64,000 nt of DNA from Anaerolineales bacterium (lineage in GTDB: Bacteria > Chloroflexota > Anaerolineae > Anaerolineales > Villigracilaceae), in contig JAIXKJ010000008.1 in NCBI GenBank assembly GCA_026928255.1, forward strand, positions 225,298-289,297, read 5' to 3'. The notes beneath the pieces were generated by a model, which saw only the letters and a list, made by a program, of their open reading frames with translations, made no database searches and was not told the DNA's origin. The position numbers and the translations under genes are program-made. Positions 7,494-15,961 of the stretch are shown here, piece by piece (positions within the stretch are counted from its first letter, which is position 1; each line of letters opens with the position of its first letter).

Positions 7494-8656
7494 TAATGCT
7501 TAACTCCTTTGGCGCGATTAATCAGGCGGCGATAGACGTCGGTTAGGACGAAGAAGATCATGCCGCCCAACACCATCGGGATGAAAAATTTATAGAAGAG
7601 GTTGACGTAATAAACCAGCGGATAATGCGTCGGGCTGGGTTCGTAATGTCCCATCCACGCGGCGGGGAAGTTGGCGGTCGCGTCGGGGTGGCAGCGCTGA
7701 CATTTCGTCAGCAGGTTGTCTTGCATGGCGATTCCCGTCTGCGGGTTGTTCGGGTCTGAAATATCATGCACGCCGTGGCAGTCGGTGCAGACGGCGGTGT
7801 CCACGCGCTGATCGGGGAATTGCTTTTCAAAGAGGACCGCGGTTGTGCCGTGAAAGTCGGCGACGTAGGTTTCCAAAACGCTGGTAGAAAGCCCGTATCG
7901 GGTCATCAACTCTTTGTCGCTGTGGCATTCGGCGCAGAGGGCGGGCGTGTTGTTGTGAAAGGCGTTGTCCGCGCCGACAATGTTATGCACGCCATGGCAG
8001 TCGGTGCAGGAAGGCACGTCGCGGTTGCCGTCGGCGAGGGCGCTGCCGTGCACGCTGTTTTTATACACGGCGACTTGGTCGGCGTGGCATTGCGAGCAGG
8101 CGGCGGGCAAATCTTTGCGGGCGGCGATGGTTAACTGTCCGCTGTTTTGCCCGATGATGCGCGGCTGTTCGTGCGGGTTGTGGCAGTCGGCGCAGAGGGG
8201 CGCGTTGGGGTCGCCTGCGGTCAGCGCGGCTTGGTGAACGCTGTCGTGCGCCGCGTCGTATTCTTCGTTATGACATTCTTTGCAAGTCTCGCCAAAACTT
8301 AAGCGGAAGTCGCGCACGGAGGCGGCATCCGTTTTCGGGTGCGGATATTCGCTCATGTTCGCGTGGCAATCGGCGCAGGCGACGCCCTCTTGCGCGTGGA
8401 CGGAGAGTCCGTAGCGCGTGGGGTTAATGGTCGCTGGAAGCGACTCGCCGCCAAACTCCGCGCTGACGCCTTCTTCTTGATGACAAGCCAAACAGAAGTC
8501 GTTGGGCTTTTGCTCTTGAGCGGCGGGGCGCGGCGAGGACGCGGCGGCTTGCGCGGCAGGCACGGAAGCGGCTAAGGCGTAGGCAAAAAGCCCAATTCCG
8601 AGAAGCAGGCTCGCTATCCAGAAGCGCGGCGCGTGAATTTTGAATCGAGAAGGCAT
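7493..8656 (-). CDS. Nonaheme c-type cytochrome with signal peptide and C-terminal membrane anchor
   Basis: The 387-aa protein has an N-terminal signal/anchor (about residues 13-38), nine CXXCH haem-binding motifs between residues 53 and 330 (CLACH, CADCH, CKECH, CADCH, CSQCH, CTDCH, CAECH, CTDCH, CQRCH), and a C-terminal transmembrane helix around 357-377 followed by a basic tail. It resembles periplasmic multihaem cytochromes of the c3/NapC-like superfamily. Coupled by TAATG to the cytochrome b gene, it should take electrons from, or give electrons to, that subunit on the outer face of the membrane. The electron acceptor is unknown. Confidence 0.88.
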   Translation of the reverse strand: MPSRFKIHAPRFWIASLLLGIGLFAYALAASVPAAQAAASSPRPAAQEQKPNDFCLACHQEEGVSAEFGGESLPATINPTRYGLSVHAQEGVACADCHANMSEYPHPKTDAASVRDFRLSFGETCKECHNEEYDAAHDSVHQAALTAGDPNAPLCADCHNPHEQPRIIGQNSGQLTIAARKDLPAACSQCHADQVAVYKNSVHGSALADGNRDVPSCTDCHGVHNIVGADNAFHNNTPALCAECHSDKELMTRYGLSTSVLETYVADFHGTTAVLFEKQFPDQRVDTAVCTDCHGVHDISDPNNPQTGIAMQDNLLTKCQRCHPDATANFPAAWMGHYEPSPTHYPLVYYVNLFYKFFIPMVLGGMIFFVLTDVYRRLINRAKGVKH

Positions 8657-8741
8657 CGCTTAAATCCTCATCTATAAAGTGTGTTGTCATTTTGATTTTA
8701 TAGGATTTCTCGGGCGCATGTTTCGTTCAAAATGACTTGCA

Positions 8742-8780
8742 ATAATTTAAGGCGGCGACGTTCGCGCCGCCTTAAATTAT
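8742..8780 (-). terminator. Perfect 16-bp hairpin between the decaheme and nonaheme genes
   Basis: ATAATTTAAGGCGGCG (8742-8757) and its exact complement (8765-8780) enclose the 7-nt loop ACGTTCG. There is no T-run on either strand, so it is more likely an intercistronic stability element or partial terminator that sets the ratio of decaheme protein to the membrane subunits. Confidence 0.55.
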
Positions 8781-8786
8781 GCGGGT

Positions 8787-10934
8787 TTACGGGCGAGTGA
8801 ATCGGCTGACGTCGCCGCCCAAATCTTGGATGGAGTCGTACAGGAATTGCAGGACGAATTTGGGGTTGTGGACGTAAGCGCCCGGGTCTTTTTGGACGTA
8901 GTGATAGTTAAAGGCGGCTTTGAGCAAGCGCGGAGTCCAGGCTTTGTAGGGCTTGCCTTCGGCGTTGGAGAAGTAAGGATAGACGTTCGCGTCGTAGGCG
9001 AGTTTGCCGCCGTGACTTTCGGCGTAGGCGTACATGGCTTTTAAGAGCGCGGCTTCAAACGTGTCAATCTCGCCTTTGACGCCTTCGGTTACGTCGCCGT
9101 CGCCGTCGTAGTCTATGTCGCTCATGCGGATGGTCGTCGGGTCGGTTGTGTCGTGGCAGGTTTGGCAGGCTTCAAATTTCGGCTCTAGCGCGTGGACATC
9201 GTGGCAACTTTGGCATTTGTTCATGCGCCCTTCGGGGCTGGCGTGCATGTTTTGACCGACGTATTCTTTGCCGTCGTACATGTACGCGCCTTGCACGTCC
9301 GCGCCGAAGAGAGTCGCGCCAGCGGCGAAGTAGTGGATGTTTTGAAAGTTAATCTTCGCGTCGGGCGTGTCGAGGTCTTTGTTAGCGAGGACTTTATTCA
9401 CCGTTGAAGTAGAGGAACGCCCTTGATGACAGGTAATGCACAGGTTCGAGTCGTCGGCGACGTAATTTCCGTCCGCGTCTTTGCCGCCAAAACTGACGAC
9501 TGCGCCGCTGGGGAAAGTTACCGAGTTGACGACGTAGCGCTGGGGCCAGGATTTCTCGTTGTGGCAGGTCGAGCACATGAATCCGTTGGCAGATTCGGCG
9601 GGCAGGTTGACGCCGTATTGTAAGAACTGCGGAAGCCCTGTGGCGCTGTGGCATTTGGCGCAGGCGGCTTCGACTTCGTAAACGGGCGCGCCTTCGGAGT
9701 CTAAATCCCAATGGCGGAAGGGTTCGGTGCCGCCCGCGAAATGTCCCGCGTCGTTGCGCGCCAGTTTAGCGGTGTCGCCGCCGAGGTCGGCAATCGAGTC
9801 GTAGAGCAACTCGATGACGTATTTTCCGCCGTGCGCGAAAGCGCCCGGATCCTTAAGCGAGACTTGATAATTGTAGGCGGCTTTGAGCAAGCGCGGAGTC
9901 CAATTGCGGTAGGGCTTGCCGTCCGCGGCGGAGAAGTAGGGATATTTGTCGGGGTCGTATTTTAATTCCGCGCCGGCGGTTTCGGTCGAATACTTTTGAA
10001 TTTGTTTTAAGAGAATCTTTCGCAAGCCTTCGATTTCATAATAAATGCCTTCTTGATAGTTGCCGTCGCCGTCGTAATCGGGCGCAGACGAAACCATGCG
10101 AATATTTTTCAGGTCGTCAATTTCGGCGACGTTCTCATGGCAGAAGGCGCATTGATCCACTTTGACTTGCAAGGTGTGCGGGTCATGGCAGCCGACGCAG
10201 GAGTCGTAACCTTCGGTGTGGGTGTTTTTCGAGTCGTAAAATTTCCCGTCGTATTCGTACCCGCCGTGCGTCATTCCGCCGTAGAGCGTCGCGGCGGCGG
10301 CGTAATAGTGGACGTTGTTAAAGCCGATGAAGGATTCTTTTCCGTCGTCCGCTTTCAACGGGGCAACCACCGCGTCGGGTTGATTGGTCGCGCCGAATTT
10401 CTCGATTTGAGCGTCCACGCTGACTTTGGATTCGCGCCCCTGATGACAGTCCATACAGCGGCTGTCGCTCCCCGCTTTGATCGTTACGCCCGACGGGAAT
10501 TTGACAGTGTTCTTCGCAACCGACACGTCGTTATGACACGCCACGCATTGGATGCCTTGCGAGTGGCTGGCGGCAACAGCGGAATCTACTTTGCCCGCTT
10601 CGGAGCCGTCCGCGCCGAGAAAGTCGCGGTAGCCGTCGCTGGTGTGGCATTTGGCGCATGTCGCTGGAACGCCGTCGGGGTTTTCGTCTTTATCGTCCCA
10701 TTCGCGGAAGGGCAAATCGTCCACAGCGGCGTGCGCCGAGCCGAGCCACTCCGCGAGGAAGGGCGTGTCGGGCGTGAGGGTAAAGGCGTCGCTTTCAACG
10801 GTCGGCGCGGCGGCGGGAGCCGTCGGCTGAGGTTGGGACGTCGGGGCGGATAATTGCGCGCCTCCGCAAGCGGCGAGGACCGCTCCGAAAACGAGCATCC
10901 CGCCGAGCAATATCAAAACTTTTTTGAGACTCAT
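8787..10934 (-). CDS. Decaheme c-type cytochrome lipoprotein with internal duplication
   Basis: The 715-aa exported lipoprotein (lipobox LAAC, lipid-attached Cys at residue 23, then a Thr/Pro/Ala linker) carries ten CXXCH motifs, five in each half: CAKCH, CVACH, CMDCH, CVGCH, CAFCH and CAKCH, CSTCH, CITCH, CQSCH, CQTCH. The halves are clearly homologous; each has a DYDGDG calcium-loop-like motif after its fifth haem and ends with TPRLLKAA and LYDSI-DLGGD. It heads the operon with nonaheme and b-type cytochromes and probably acts as the outward electron carrier. Start ATG 10934 follows an AAGGAG ribosome-binding site. Whether it reduces a mineral, a soluble oxyanion or another cytochrome cannot be told. 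Confidence 0.87.
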   Translation of the reverse strand: MSLKKVLILLGGMLVFGAVLAACGGAQLSAPTSQPQPTAPAAAPTVESDAFTLTPDTPFLAEWLGSAHAAVDDLPFREWDDKDENPDGVPATCAKCHTSDGYRDFLGADGSEAGKVDSAVAASHSQGIQCVACHNDVSVAKNTVKFPSGVTIKAGSDSRCMDCHQGRESKVSVDAQIEKFGATNQPDAVVAPLKADDGKESFIGFNNVHYYAAAATLYGGMTHGGYEYDGKFYDSKNTHTEGYDSCVGCHDPHTLQVKVDQCAFCHENVAEIDDLKNIRMVSSAPDYDGDGNYQEGIYYEIEGLRKILLKQIQKYSTETAGAELKYDPDKYPYFSAADGKPYRNWTPRLLKAAYNYQVSLKDPGAFAHGGKYVIELLYDSIADLGGDTAKLARNDAGHFAGGTEPFRHWDLDSEGAPVYEVEAACAKCHSATGLPQFLQYGVNLPAESANGFMCSTCHNEKSWPQRYVVNSVTFPSGAVVSFGGKDADGNYVADDSNLCITCHQGRSSTSTVNKVLANKDLDTPDAKINFQNIHYFAAGATLFGADVQGAYMYDGKEYVGQNMHASPEGRMNKCQSCHDVHALEPKFEACQTCHDTTDPTTIRMSDIDYDGDGDVTEGVKGEIDTFEAALLKAMYAYAESHGGKLAYDANVYPYFSNAEGKPYKAWTPRLLKAAFNYHYVQKDPGAYVHNPKFVLQFLYDSIQDLGGDVSRFTRP

Positions 10935-11043
10935 GAACGCTTCTCCTTGTTCTTCTCGGTTACAGCAAAGACGACATTTCTGAGAAGATAGGGCGTATTT
11001 TACTTAAGCGTAAGATTAATGCACAGTAAAAATAAGCGCAAAT

Positions 11044-11065
11044 TAATATGACGTTTGTCATATTA
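11044..11065. promoter_or_regulatory. Palindromic operator candidate upstream of the cytochrome operon
   Basis: TAATATGAC (11044-11052) and GTCATATTA (11057-11065) form a perfect 9-bp inverted repeat with a GTTT spacer, about 110 bp before the decaheme start. The TGAC-N4-GTCA core has the form of a CRP/FNR-superfamily or similar dimer site. No binding protein is identified. Confidence 0.45.
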
Positions 11066-11070
11066 GTTTT

Positions 11071-11100
11071 AACCAGAGATGAACGAAGATAAACGGGGAT
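11071..11100 (+). repeat. Dispersed intergenic repeat, three 10-bp iterations (copy 2)
   Basis: Three decamers starting ACCAGAGATG, matching the blocks at 182-210 and 35158-35186. It lies between the ABC exporter 3' end and the cytochrome promoter region. Confidence 0.75.
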
Positions 11101-11104
11101 ATTT

Positions 11105-11141
11105 TTTGCAGGGGCGAAACGCTGTGGGTCGCCCCTGCAAA
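11105..11141. repeat. GC-rich palindrome downstream of the ABC exporter operon
   Basis: TTTGCAGGGGCGA (11105-11117) pairs with TCGCCCCTGCAAA (11129-11141) over an 11-nt loop. There is no T-run after the stem on the minus strand, so it is an imperfect terminator for the exporter operon or a member of a dispersed palindromic repeat family. Confidence 0.5.
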
Positions 11142-11148
11142 TATATTC

Positions 11149-12951
11149 TTAAATTTCCAGCCCCTTAAATTGACTCATGTACAAATGATGGAAGAATCCC
11201 TTTTCGTCTAACAACGCCTGATACGTCCCTTGTTCGACGATTTCGCCGTCGCGGATGGTGGACAGGCGGTGCGCGATGACAAAACTCGTGCGCCCTTTCA
11301 TCAGCCGCAAGAGCGCGGCTTGGATGCGGGCTTCGGTGCGCGTGTCCACGCTGGAGGTGGCTTCGTCGAGAATCAAAATGCTCGGGTCGGCAAGCACGGC
11401 GCGGGCGATGGACAACAACTGGCGCTGACCTTGACTCAAGTTCGCGGCGCGTTCCGAAAGTTTGGTCTGATAGCCGCGCGGCAGTTGACGGATGAAATGA
11501 TCCGCGTCCGCCAGTTTGGCGGCTTCGATGCATTCTTCGTCGCTGGCGTCCAGCCGCCCGTAGCGGATGTTTTCCATGACCGTGTCGGCGAAGAGAAAAG
11601 TATCTTGCAAAACGATGCCGAGTTTACGGCGCAAATCGTCTTTGGAAACTTCGCGGATGTCGCGCCCGTCAATGCGTATGCTGCCGCTGTTGATTTCGTA
11701 GAAGCGCGTCAGCAAGTTGATGATGGTGGTTTTGCCGGCCCCCGTCGGACCGACCAACGCGACGGTTTGCCCGGATTTGGCTTCGAGACTCATTTTCTTG
11801 ATAATCAAATGGTCGGAGTTGTAGCCGAAAGAAACGTCAGAGAAGACGACGTTTCCTTGAAGAGGAGTCGGCAAAAGGGAGTCGGCGGCGGAATCTATTT
11901 CCAACGGCATGTCAATAATTTCAAAGACTCGTTCCGCGCCAGCCAACGCGGCTTGAATCGAGTTGTACATGCTCGCCAGTTGACGCAGCGGTTGAATGAA
12001 ATTTTGAGCGTAAGCGATGAAGGCGGCAATCATGCCGACGGTAACGAGATTTTGCAGAGCGAGATAACCGCCCAAGCCGACTAAAACGATGATGAAAAAG
12101 TTGCCCAAGACGTTGGTAAGCGGCATAAGCATAAAAGCGTAGGTGTTGGCATACACGCCCGCTTCGTACACTTTTTGATTGCTGGCGCGAAAGCGCTCGA
12201 CCGCCGGCTCGCTGCGACGAAAGGCTTTGACCACGCGCTGCCCGCTGATGATTTCTTCCATCACGCCGTTGATGTCGCCCAAATCGCTTTGCAGGCGGCG
12301 AAAGCCGCGCCGCGTGTAACGCGCGATGAAGTTGGTAAACCAGAACATAATCGGCACGACCAAAAGCGCGGAGAGCGCCAGCCAAGCGTTGAGGACGAAC
12401 ATGGCAATCAGAATGCCGACCAGCGAAAGGACGCTCGCCGCCAACGAAACGACGTTTTGCGAAACGGCTTGATTGATGGCGTCAATGTCGTTGGTCAGGC
12501 GGCTCATCAACTCGCCCGCCGTGTGTCGGTCGAAAAAGGCGACGGATAATTTTTGCAAACGCTCGAAGAGGTCGCGGCGCAGAACGCGCAAAGCGTCTTG
12601 CGAAATGCGCGCCATCAGCCAACTGGACAGCGCTTGAAAAGCGTTATCCAACAAATAGACGCCGAGCAAAAGGAGCGCCAATTGCGGAAGCCCGTCCGTT
12701 TTTTTGAGCGAGATAAATTGATCCACGCCGCGCCCGATTAAGTACGGTTCGTACAAGCCGAGCAAAATATAGGTCAGCACAAAAACCAAGACGAGGGACA
12801 AAATTGCGCGATACGGTTTGAGATAACCCGCGAGACGAATCAACGCGCGATTCGGGTCGCCCGCTTTTTCGATGCGGGCGCGTTGCGCCGGTCCGCGCCC
12901 GAAAGCCGTCATGCGCGGCGGGCTGGCGGGAGGAGGCGTTTTTTCGCTCAT
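11149..12951 (-). CDS. ABC exporter half-transporter, catalytic-site subunit (TM288/BmrD-like)
   Basis: The 600-aa half-transporter has an N-terminal six-helix ABC exporter domain (about residues 45-340) and an ATPase domain with Walker A GPTGAGKTT, Q-loop VLQDTF, signature LSQGQ, Walker B ILILDEA with the catalytic Glu, and the switch His in IAHRLST. The non-canonical LSQGQ signature paired with an intact Walker B is the pattern of the catalytic half of heterodimeric exporters. Oddly, after the switch His the usual strand of about ten residues (NADxILVLD-like) is missing: STIR runs straight into DGEIVEQG. It overlaps the partner gene by 4 nt (ATGA). Substrate is probably a drug or lipid, by family. 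Confidence 0.9.
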   Translation of the reverse strand: MSEKTPPPASPPRMTAFGRGPAQRARIEKAGDPNRALIRLAGYLKPYRAILSLVLVFVLTYILLGLYEPYLIGRGVDQFISLKKTDGLPQLALLLLGVYLLDNAFQALSSWLMARISQDALRVLRRDLFERLQKLSVAFFDRHTAGELMSRLTNDIDAINQAVSQNVVSLAASVLSLVGILIAMFVLNAWLALSALLVVPIMFWFTNFIARYTRRGFRRLQSDLGDINGVMEEIISGQRVVKAFRRSEPAVERFRASNQKVYEAGVYANTYAFMLMPLTNVLGNFFIIVLVGLGGYLALQNLVTVGMIAAFIAYAQNFIQPLRQLASMYNSIQAALAGAERVFEIIDMPLEIDSAADSLLPTPLQGNVVFSDVSFGYNSDHLIIKKMSLEAKSGQTVALVGPTGAGKTTIINLLTRFYEINSGSIRIDGRDIREVSKDDLRRKLGIVLQDTFLFADTVMENIRYGRLDASDEECIEAAKLADADHFIRQLPRGYQTKLSERAANLSQGQRQLLSIARAVLADPSILILDEATSSVDTRTEARIQAALLRLMKGRTSFVIAHRLSTIRDGEIVEQGTYQALLDEKGFFHHLYMSQFKGLEI

Positions 12952-14696
12952 AGCGCCGCCTCCATTTTCACGCCTTCGCCCAGTTGCGAATCGTAAATTT
13001 CTCGATACACGTCGCTGTTTTCCATCAGTTCGTGATGCGCTCCCTGCGCGATAATTCTGCCTTCGTCCACAACAAGGATTTTGTCCGCGCGCAACACGGC
13101 GCTAATGCGCTGCGCGACAATCACATTCAGGCTGTCTTTCAGCCATTCTTTCAGCGCGTTTTGCAATTTTGATTCGGTCTCCACATCCACCGCGCTGGCG
13201 CTGTCGTCGAGGATTAAAATTGCGGGCTTAAGCAGCAAAGCGCGAGCGATGGCGATGCGCTGTTTTTGTCCGCCCGAAAGGTTGCCGCCGCGCTCTTCGA
13301 CGCGGGTGTCGTAACCGTTCGGCAGGCTGACGATGAAATCGTGCGCCTGCGCCGCTTTCGCCGCCGCGACAATTTCTTCCTCGCTGGCGTTTGGCTTGCC
13401 GTAGCGGATGTTCTCGCGGATCGTTCCCGAAAACAAAATCGTCTCTTGCGGCACAACGCCGACGTTCATTAACAATTCGCTTTGACGCGCTTCGCGCACA
13501 TCCATGTCGTTCCACAACACGCCGCCCGCCGCCGCGTCGTAGAAGCGCGGCACAAGGTTGACGATGGACGATTTTCCCGAACCCGTCGCACCGAGAATGG
13601 CGACGGTTTGTCCGGACTCGACGGTAAAGTTGATGTCGCTCAACACTTGACCGCCGTCGTTGTAGCGAAAGTCCACGTCTTCAAAGCGAACGCGCCGCGC
13701 TCGACCTTCGGGCAGACTCTGCGGCTGCGCGGAATCTTGCACTTCGGGGACGGTTTCCAAAACTTCGTTGACGCGCTCCGCCGAAGCCGTCGCCGCCGCG
13801 ACGAGATTCGCCAGCATGACCATAATGCCCAAAGGTCCCATCGTCGTGTTGAGGTAGTTAATGAAAGCGACAATTTGCCCGACCGAAACGCCGTTTTGCG
13901 CGGACTGAATTCCGCCCGCCCAAACGACAATGACGATGCCGATATTAACGAAGACGTTCATCGCGGGCGAAAGCGTGGACATAAACCGCATGACCTGAAT
14001 ATTGCGATTCGTAAAATCTTCGTTGACGACGGCGAAGCGCTCTCCTTCGTAGCCTTCGCGCACAAAGGCTTTTACCAAACGCGCCCCCGCGATGTTCTCT
14101 TGCAAAACGGAATTCAAACGGTCTAATTTTTTCTGCACGGTTAAGTACAAGGGTCCCATGCGCGAGGTAAAAAAAACAATCACCGCCGAAGTCGCCAACA
14201 GCACGGGCAAAATCATCAGCGCCAAGCGCTTGTCGGTAACGAACATCAGGATAATGCTGCCGACCATCAACAGCGGAGCGCGCGTGCCGATTCGCAGCGA
14301 CACTTGCACCAAGCGCTGAAAAATCGTCGTGTCGCTTGAAAGGCGCACCATCAGTTGACCGGTGTTTAGGCGGTCGAGGTTGCCGAACGAAAAGGATTGA
14401 ATTTTAAGGAACAACGCCTCGCGCACGTCTCGCGCCACGCTCTCGCCGACTTGAATGGAAAATAAATTATTTCCCAGCGCGAAGAGAGTCTGCACGACGG
14501 AAATCGCCAGCATCCAAATCGTCGTCGTTACGACGACGCGCATATTTCCGCTGTTGATTCCTTGATCGATCACGCGCTGAATTAAGCGCGGAATCGCCAA
14601 GTCCATGATTACGACAGCCACTAATAAAATCAGCGCGACCAAACTGCGCCGCCAATACGGTTTAACAAAGTAAAGCAATTTTTTAATGTGATTCAT
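12948..14696 (-). CDS. ABC exporter half-transporter, degenerate-site subunit (TM287/BmrC-like)
   Basis: The 582-aa protein has six transmembrane helices followed by an ATPase domain: Walker A GATGSGKSS, signature LSGGQ (canonical), Walker B ILILDD with Asp in place of the catalytic Glu, and Gln in place of the switch His (VIVAQRIS). These substitutions define the degenerate nucleotide site of asymmetric heterodimeric multidrug exporters. It is the middle gene of a MarR-exporter-exporter operon: its start lies 4 bp after the MarR stop and its stop overlaps the partner start. Expected role is efflux of a hydrophobic compound controlled by the MarR protein. Confidence 0.92.
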   Translation of the reverse strand: MNHIKKLLYFVKPYWRRSLVALILLVAVVIMDLAIPRLIQRVIDQGINSGNMRVVVTTTIWMLAISVVQTLFALGNNLFSIQVGESVARDVREALFLKIQSFSFGNLDRLNTGQLMVRLSSDTTIFQRLVQVSLRIGTRAPLLMVGSIILMFVTDKRLALMILPVLLATSAVIVFFTSRMGPLYLTVQKKLDRLNSVLQENIAGARLVKAFVREGYEGERFAVVNEDFTNRNIQVMRFMSTLSPAMNVFVNIGIVIVVWAGGIQSAQNGVSVGQIVAFINYLNTTMGPLGIMVMLANLVAAATASAERVNEVLETVPEVQDSAQPQSLPEGRARRVRFEDVDFRYNDGGQVLSDINFTVESGQTVAILGATGSGKSSIVNLVPRFYDAAAGGVLWNDMDVREARQSELLMNVGVVPQETILFSGTIRENIRYGKPNASEEEIVAAAKAAQAHDFIVSLPNGYDTRVEERGGNLSGGQKQRIAIARALLLKPAILILDDSASAVDVETESKLQNALKEWLKDSLNVIVAQRISAVLRADKILVVDEGRIIAQGAHHELMENSDVYREIYDSQLGEGVKMEAAL

Positions 14697-14700
14697 AGTT

Positions 14701-15159
14701 TTACGGAAGAATTTTTTTGAAAATTTTCATGGCTTCGCTCAGCGTTTTCAACTCGTCGTCGTCGAGTTCTTTCAGCAAAGCGTCCATCCAAACGCGGGTG
14801 TCTTTGAAGACTTCGTCCAACAGGGCGTTGCCTTCCGCAGTCAACGACAAAGCGACATAGCGTCGGTCTTTCGGGTTTTGTTCGCGGGCGAGCCAGCCCT
14901 TTTTGACCAGCGCGTCTACGGCTTGACTGATGGCTGGGCGGCTGATATTTTTTGCGACCGCCAACTCGCTGACGGACATTCCGCGCCGCACAAAACGCAA
15001 AACGTGAAACTGTTCGACGGTAATCTCAAAACGTCCCGTCGCCGCAGAGCGAATGTGCGAACGGACAAAATTCCAAAACGGCGGAATCGACCCCCAAAAT
15101 TCGTTCAAAACTTGATTGCGTAATTTTTTTGACAAAGGCAAATTCCTTTCATCATTCAT
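14701..15159 (-). CDS. MarR family transcriptional regulator
   Basis: The protein, 152 aa from ATG 15159, has the MarR winged-helix core: EQFHVLRFV, the recognition-helix region ELAVAKNISRPAISQAVDALVKKGWL, and the wing DRRYVALSLTAEG. The open frame extends 86 codons further upstream, but that part is non-conserved, crosses the operator and overlaps the divergent gmk start, so it is excluded. A TTG at codon 7, behind AAAGGAA, is an alternative start. It is the first gene of the exporter operon and probably autorepresses through the palindrome at 15194-15211. The ligand is unknown. Confidence 0.9.
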   Translation of the reverse strand: MNDERNLPLSKKLRNQVLNEFWGSIPPFWNFVRSHIRSAATGRFEITVEQFHVLRFVRRGMSVSELAVAKNISRPAISQAVDALVKKGWLAREQNPKDRRYVALSLTAEGNALLDEVFKDTRVWMDALLKELDDDELKTLSEAMKIFKKILP

Positions 15160-15193
15160 AATTTTTCGGCAAGGCGGAAAAACGCCAAATAGA

Positions 15194-15211
15194 TAACTAT
15201 CCAAATAGTTA
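15194..15211. promoter_or_regulatory. MarR operator candidate
   Basis: TAACTAT-CCAA-ATAGTTA is a perfect inverted repeat 35 bp upstream of the MarR start, of the length and AT-rich form typical of MarR-family sites. A further half-site-like ACTATTTTA lies at about 15221-15229. Confidence 0.55.
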
Positions 15212-15346
15212 AGCGTTGAAACTATTTTACGACAAATTTTCCGCCGCGCAAAGGACTTAAAGAAAATGAAAACTTTCGACGTTCGCCGCGCTTCCGTCGC
15301 CGAATCGCGCCGAATTGAGTCGGCGGCGTTTGGTACAATTGGGCGC

Positions 15347-15961
15347 ATGTCCGAATTTGACCTGCGAAAACCCCATCCCCTGCTCGTCGTTATTTCCGGT
15401 CCTTCCGGCGTCGGCAAAGATTCCGTCGTTCAGCGCATGAAAGAACGCGGCTTCCCCTTTCATTTTGTCGTTACCGCAACCACCCGCGAAAAACGTCCCA
15501 ACGAAACGCACGGCGTGGATTATTTTTTTCTGTCCAAAGACGAATTTGCGCGCATGATCGAAGCGGACGAGTTGATCGAATACGCCATCGTGTACAGCGA
15601 TTACAAAGGCATCCCCAAAGCGCAAGTGCGCGACGCCTTCGCCAGCGGCAAAGACGTGGTCATGCGTATTGACGTGCAAGGCGCGGAAACCGTCCGCAAG
15701 TTGGCGCCCGAAGCCTTGCTCATTTTCATCACCTGCGAAAGCGAAGAAGAATTGGAACGCCGCCTGCGCGAACGCAAAACTGAAACCGCCGACTCGCTCT
15801 CGCTGCGCATTGCCACCGCCCGCAAAGAATTGCAGCAACTCGACGCTTTCGATTACGTCATCGTCAATTACGATTTTCACCTCGACGACACGGTGGACAA
15901 AGTTCGCGCCATTATCGAAGCGGAGCATTTGAAAGTGAAGCATCGTCAGGTAACTTTGTGA
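15347..15961 (+). CDS. gmk: Guanylate kinase
   Basis: Gmk phosphorylates GMP to GDP. From ATG 15347 the protein has 204 aa, the normal length. It shows the P-loop GPSGVGKDS, the TATTREKRPNETHGVDYFFLS GMP-binding segment, EYAIVYSDYKGIPK, and DVQGAE. ATG 15347 is preferred over ATG 15266 because a TACAAT box at 15334-15339 lies just 7 nt before it (leaderless arrangement) and the 27 extra residues are not conserved. The 3' end overlaps the rhomboid GTG start by 4 nt, so the two are cotranscribed. Confidence 0.93.
   Translation: MSEFDLRKPHPLLVVISGPSGVGKDSVVQRMKERGFPFHFVVTATTREKRPNETHGVDYFFLSKDEFARMIEADELIEYAIVYSDYKGIPKAQVRDAFASGKDVVMRIDVQGAETVRKLAPEALLIFITCESEEELERRLRERKTETADSLSLRIATARKELQQLDAFDYVIVNYDFHLDDTVDKVRAIIEAEHLKVKHRQVTL

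Noticed and set aside
15160..15417. N-terminal extension of the MarR protein (86 extra codons)
   Set aside because: The extension crosses the operator-like palindrome and the divergent gmk start, and its sequence is not MarR-like.
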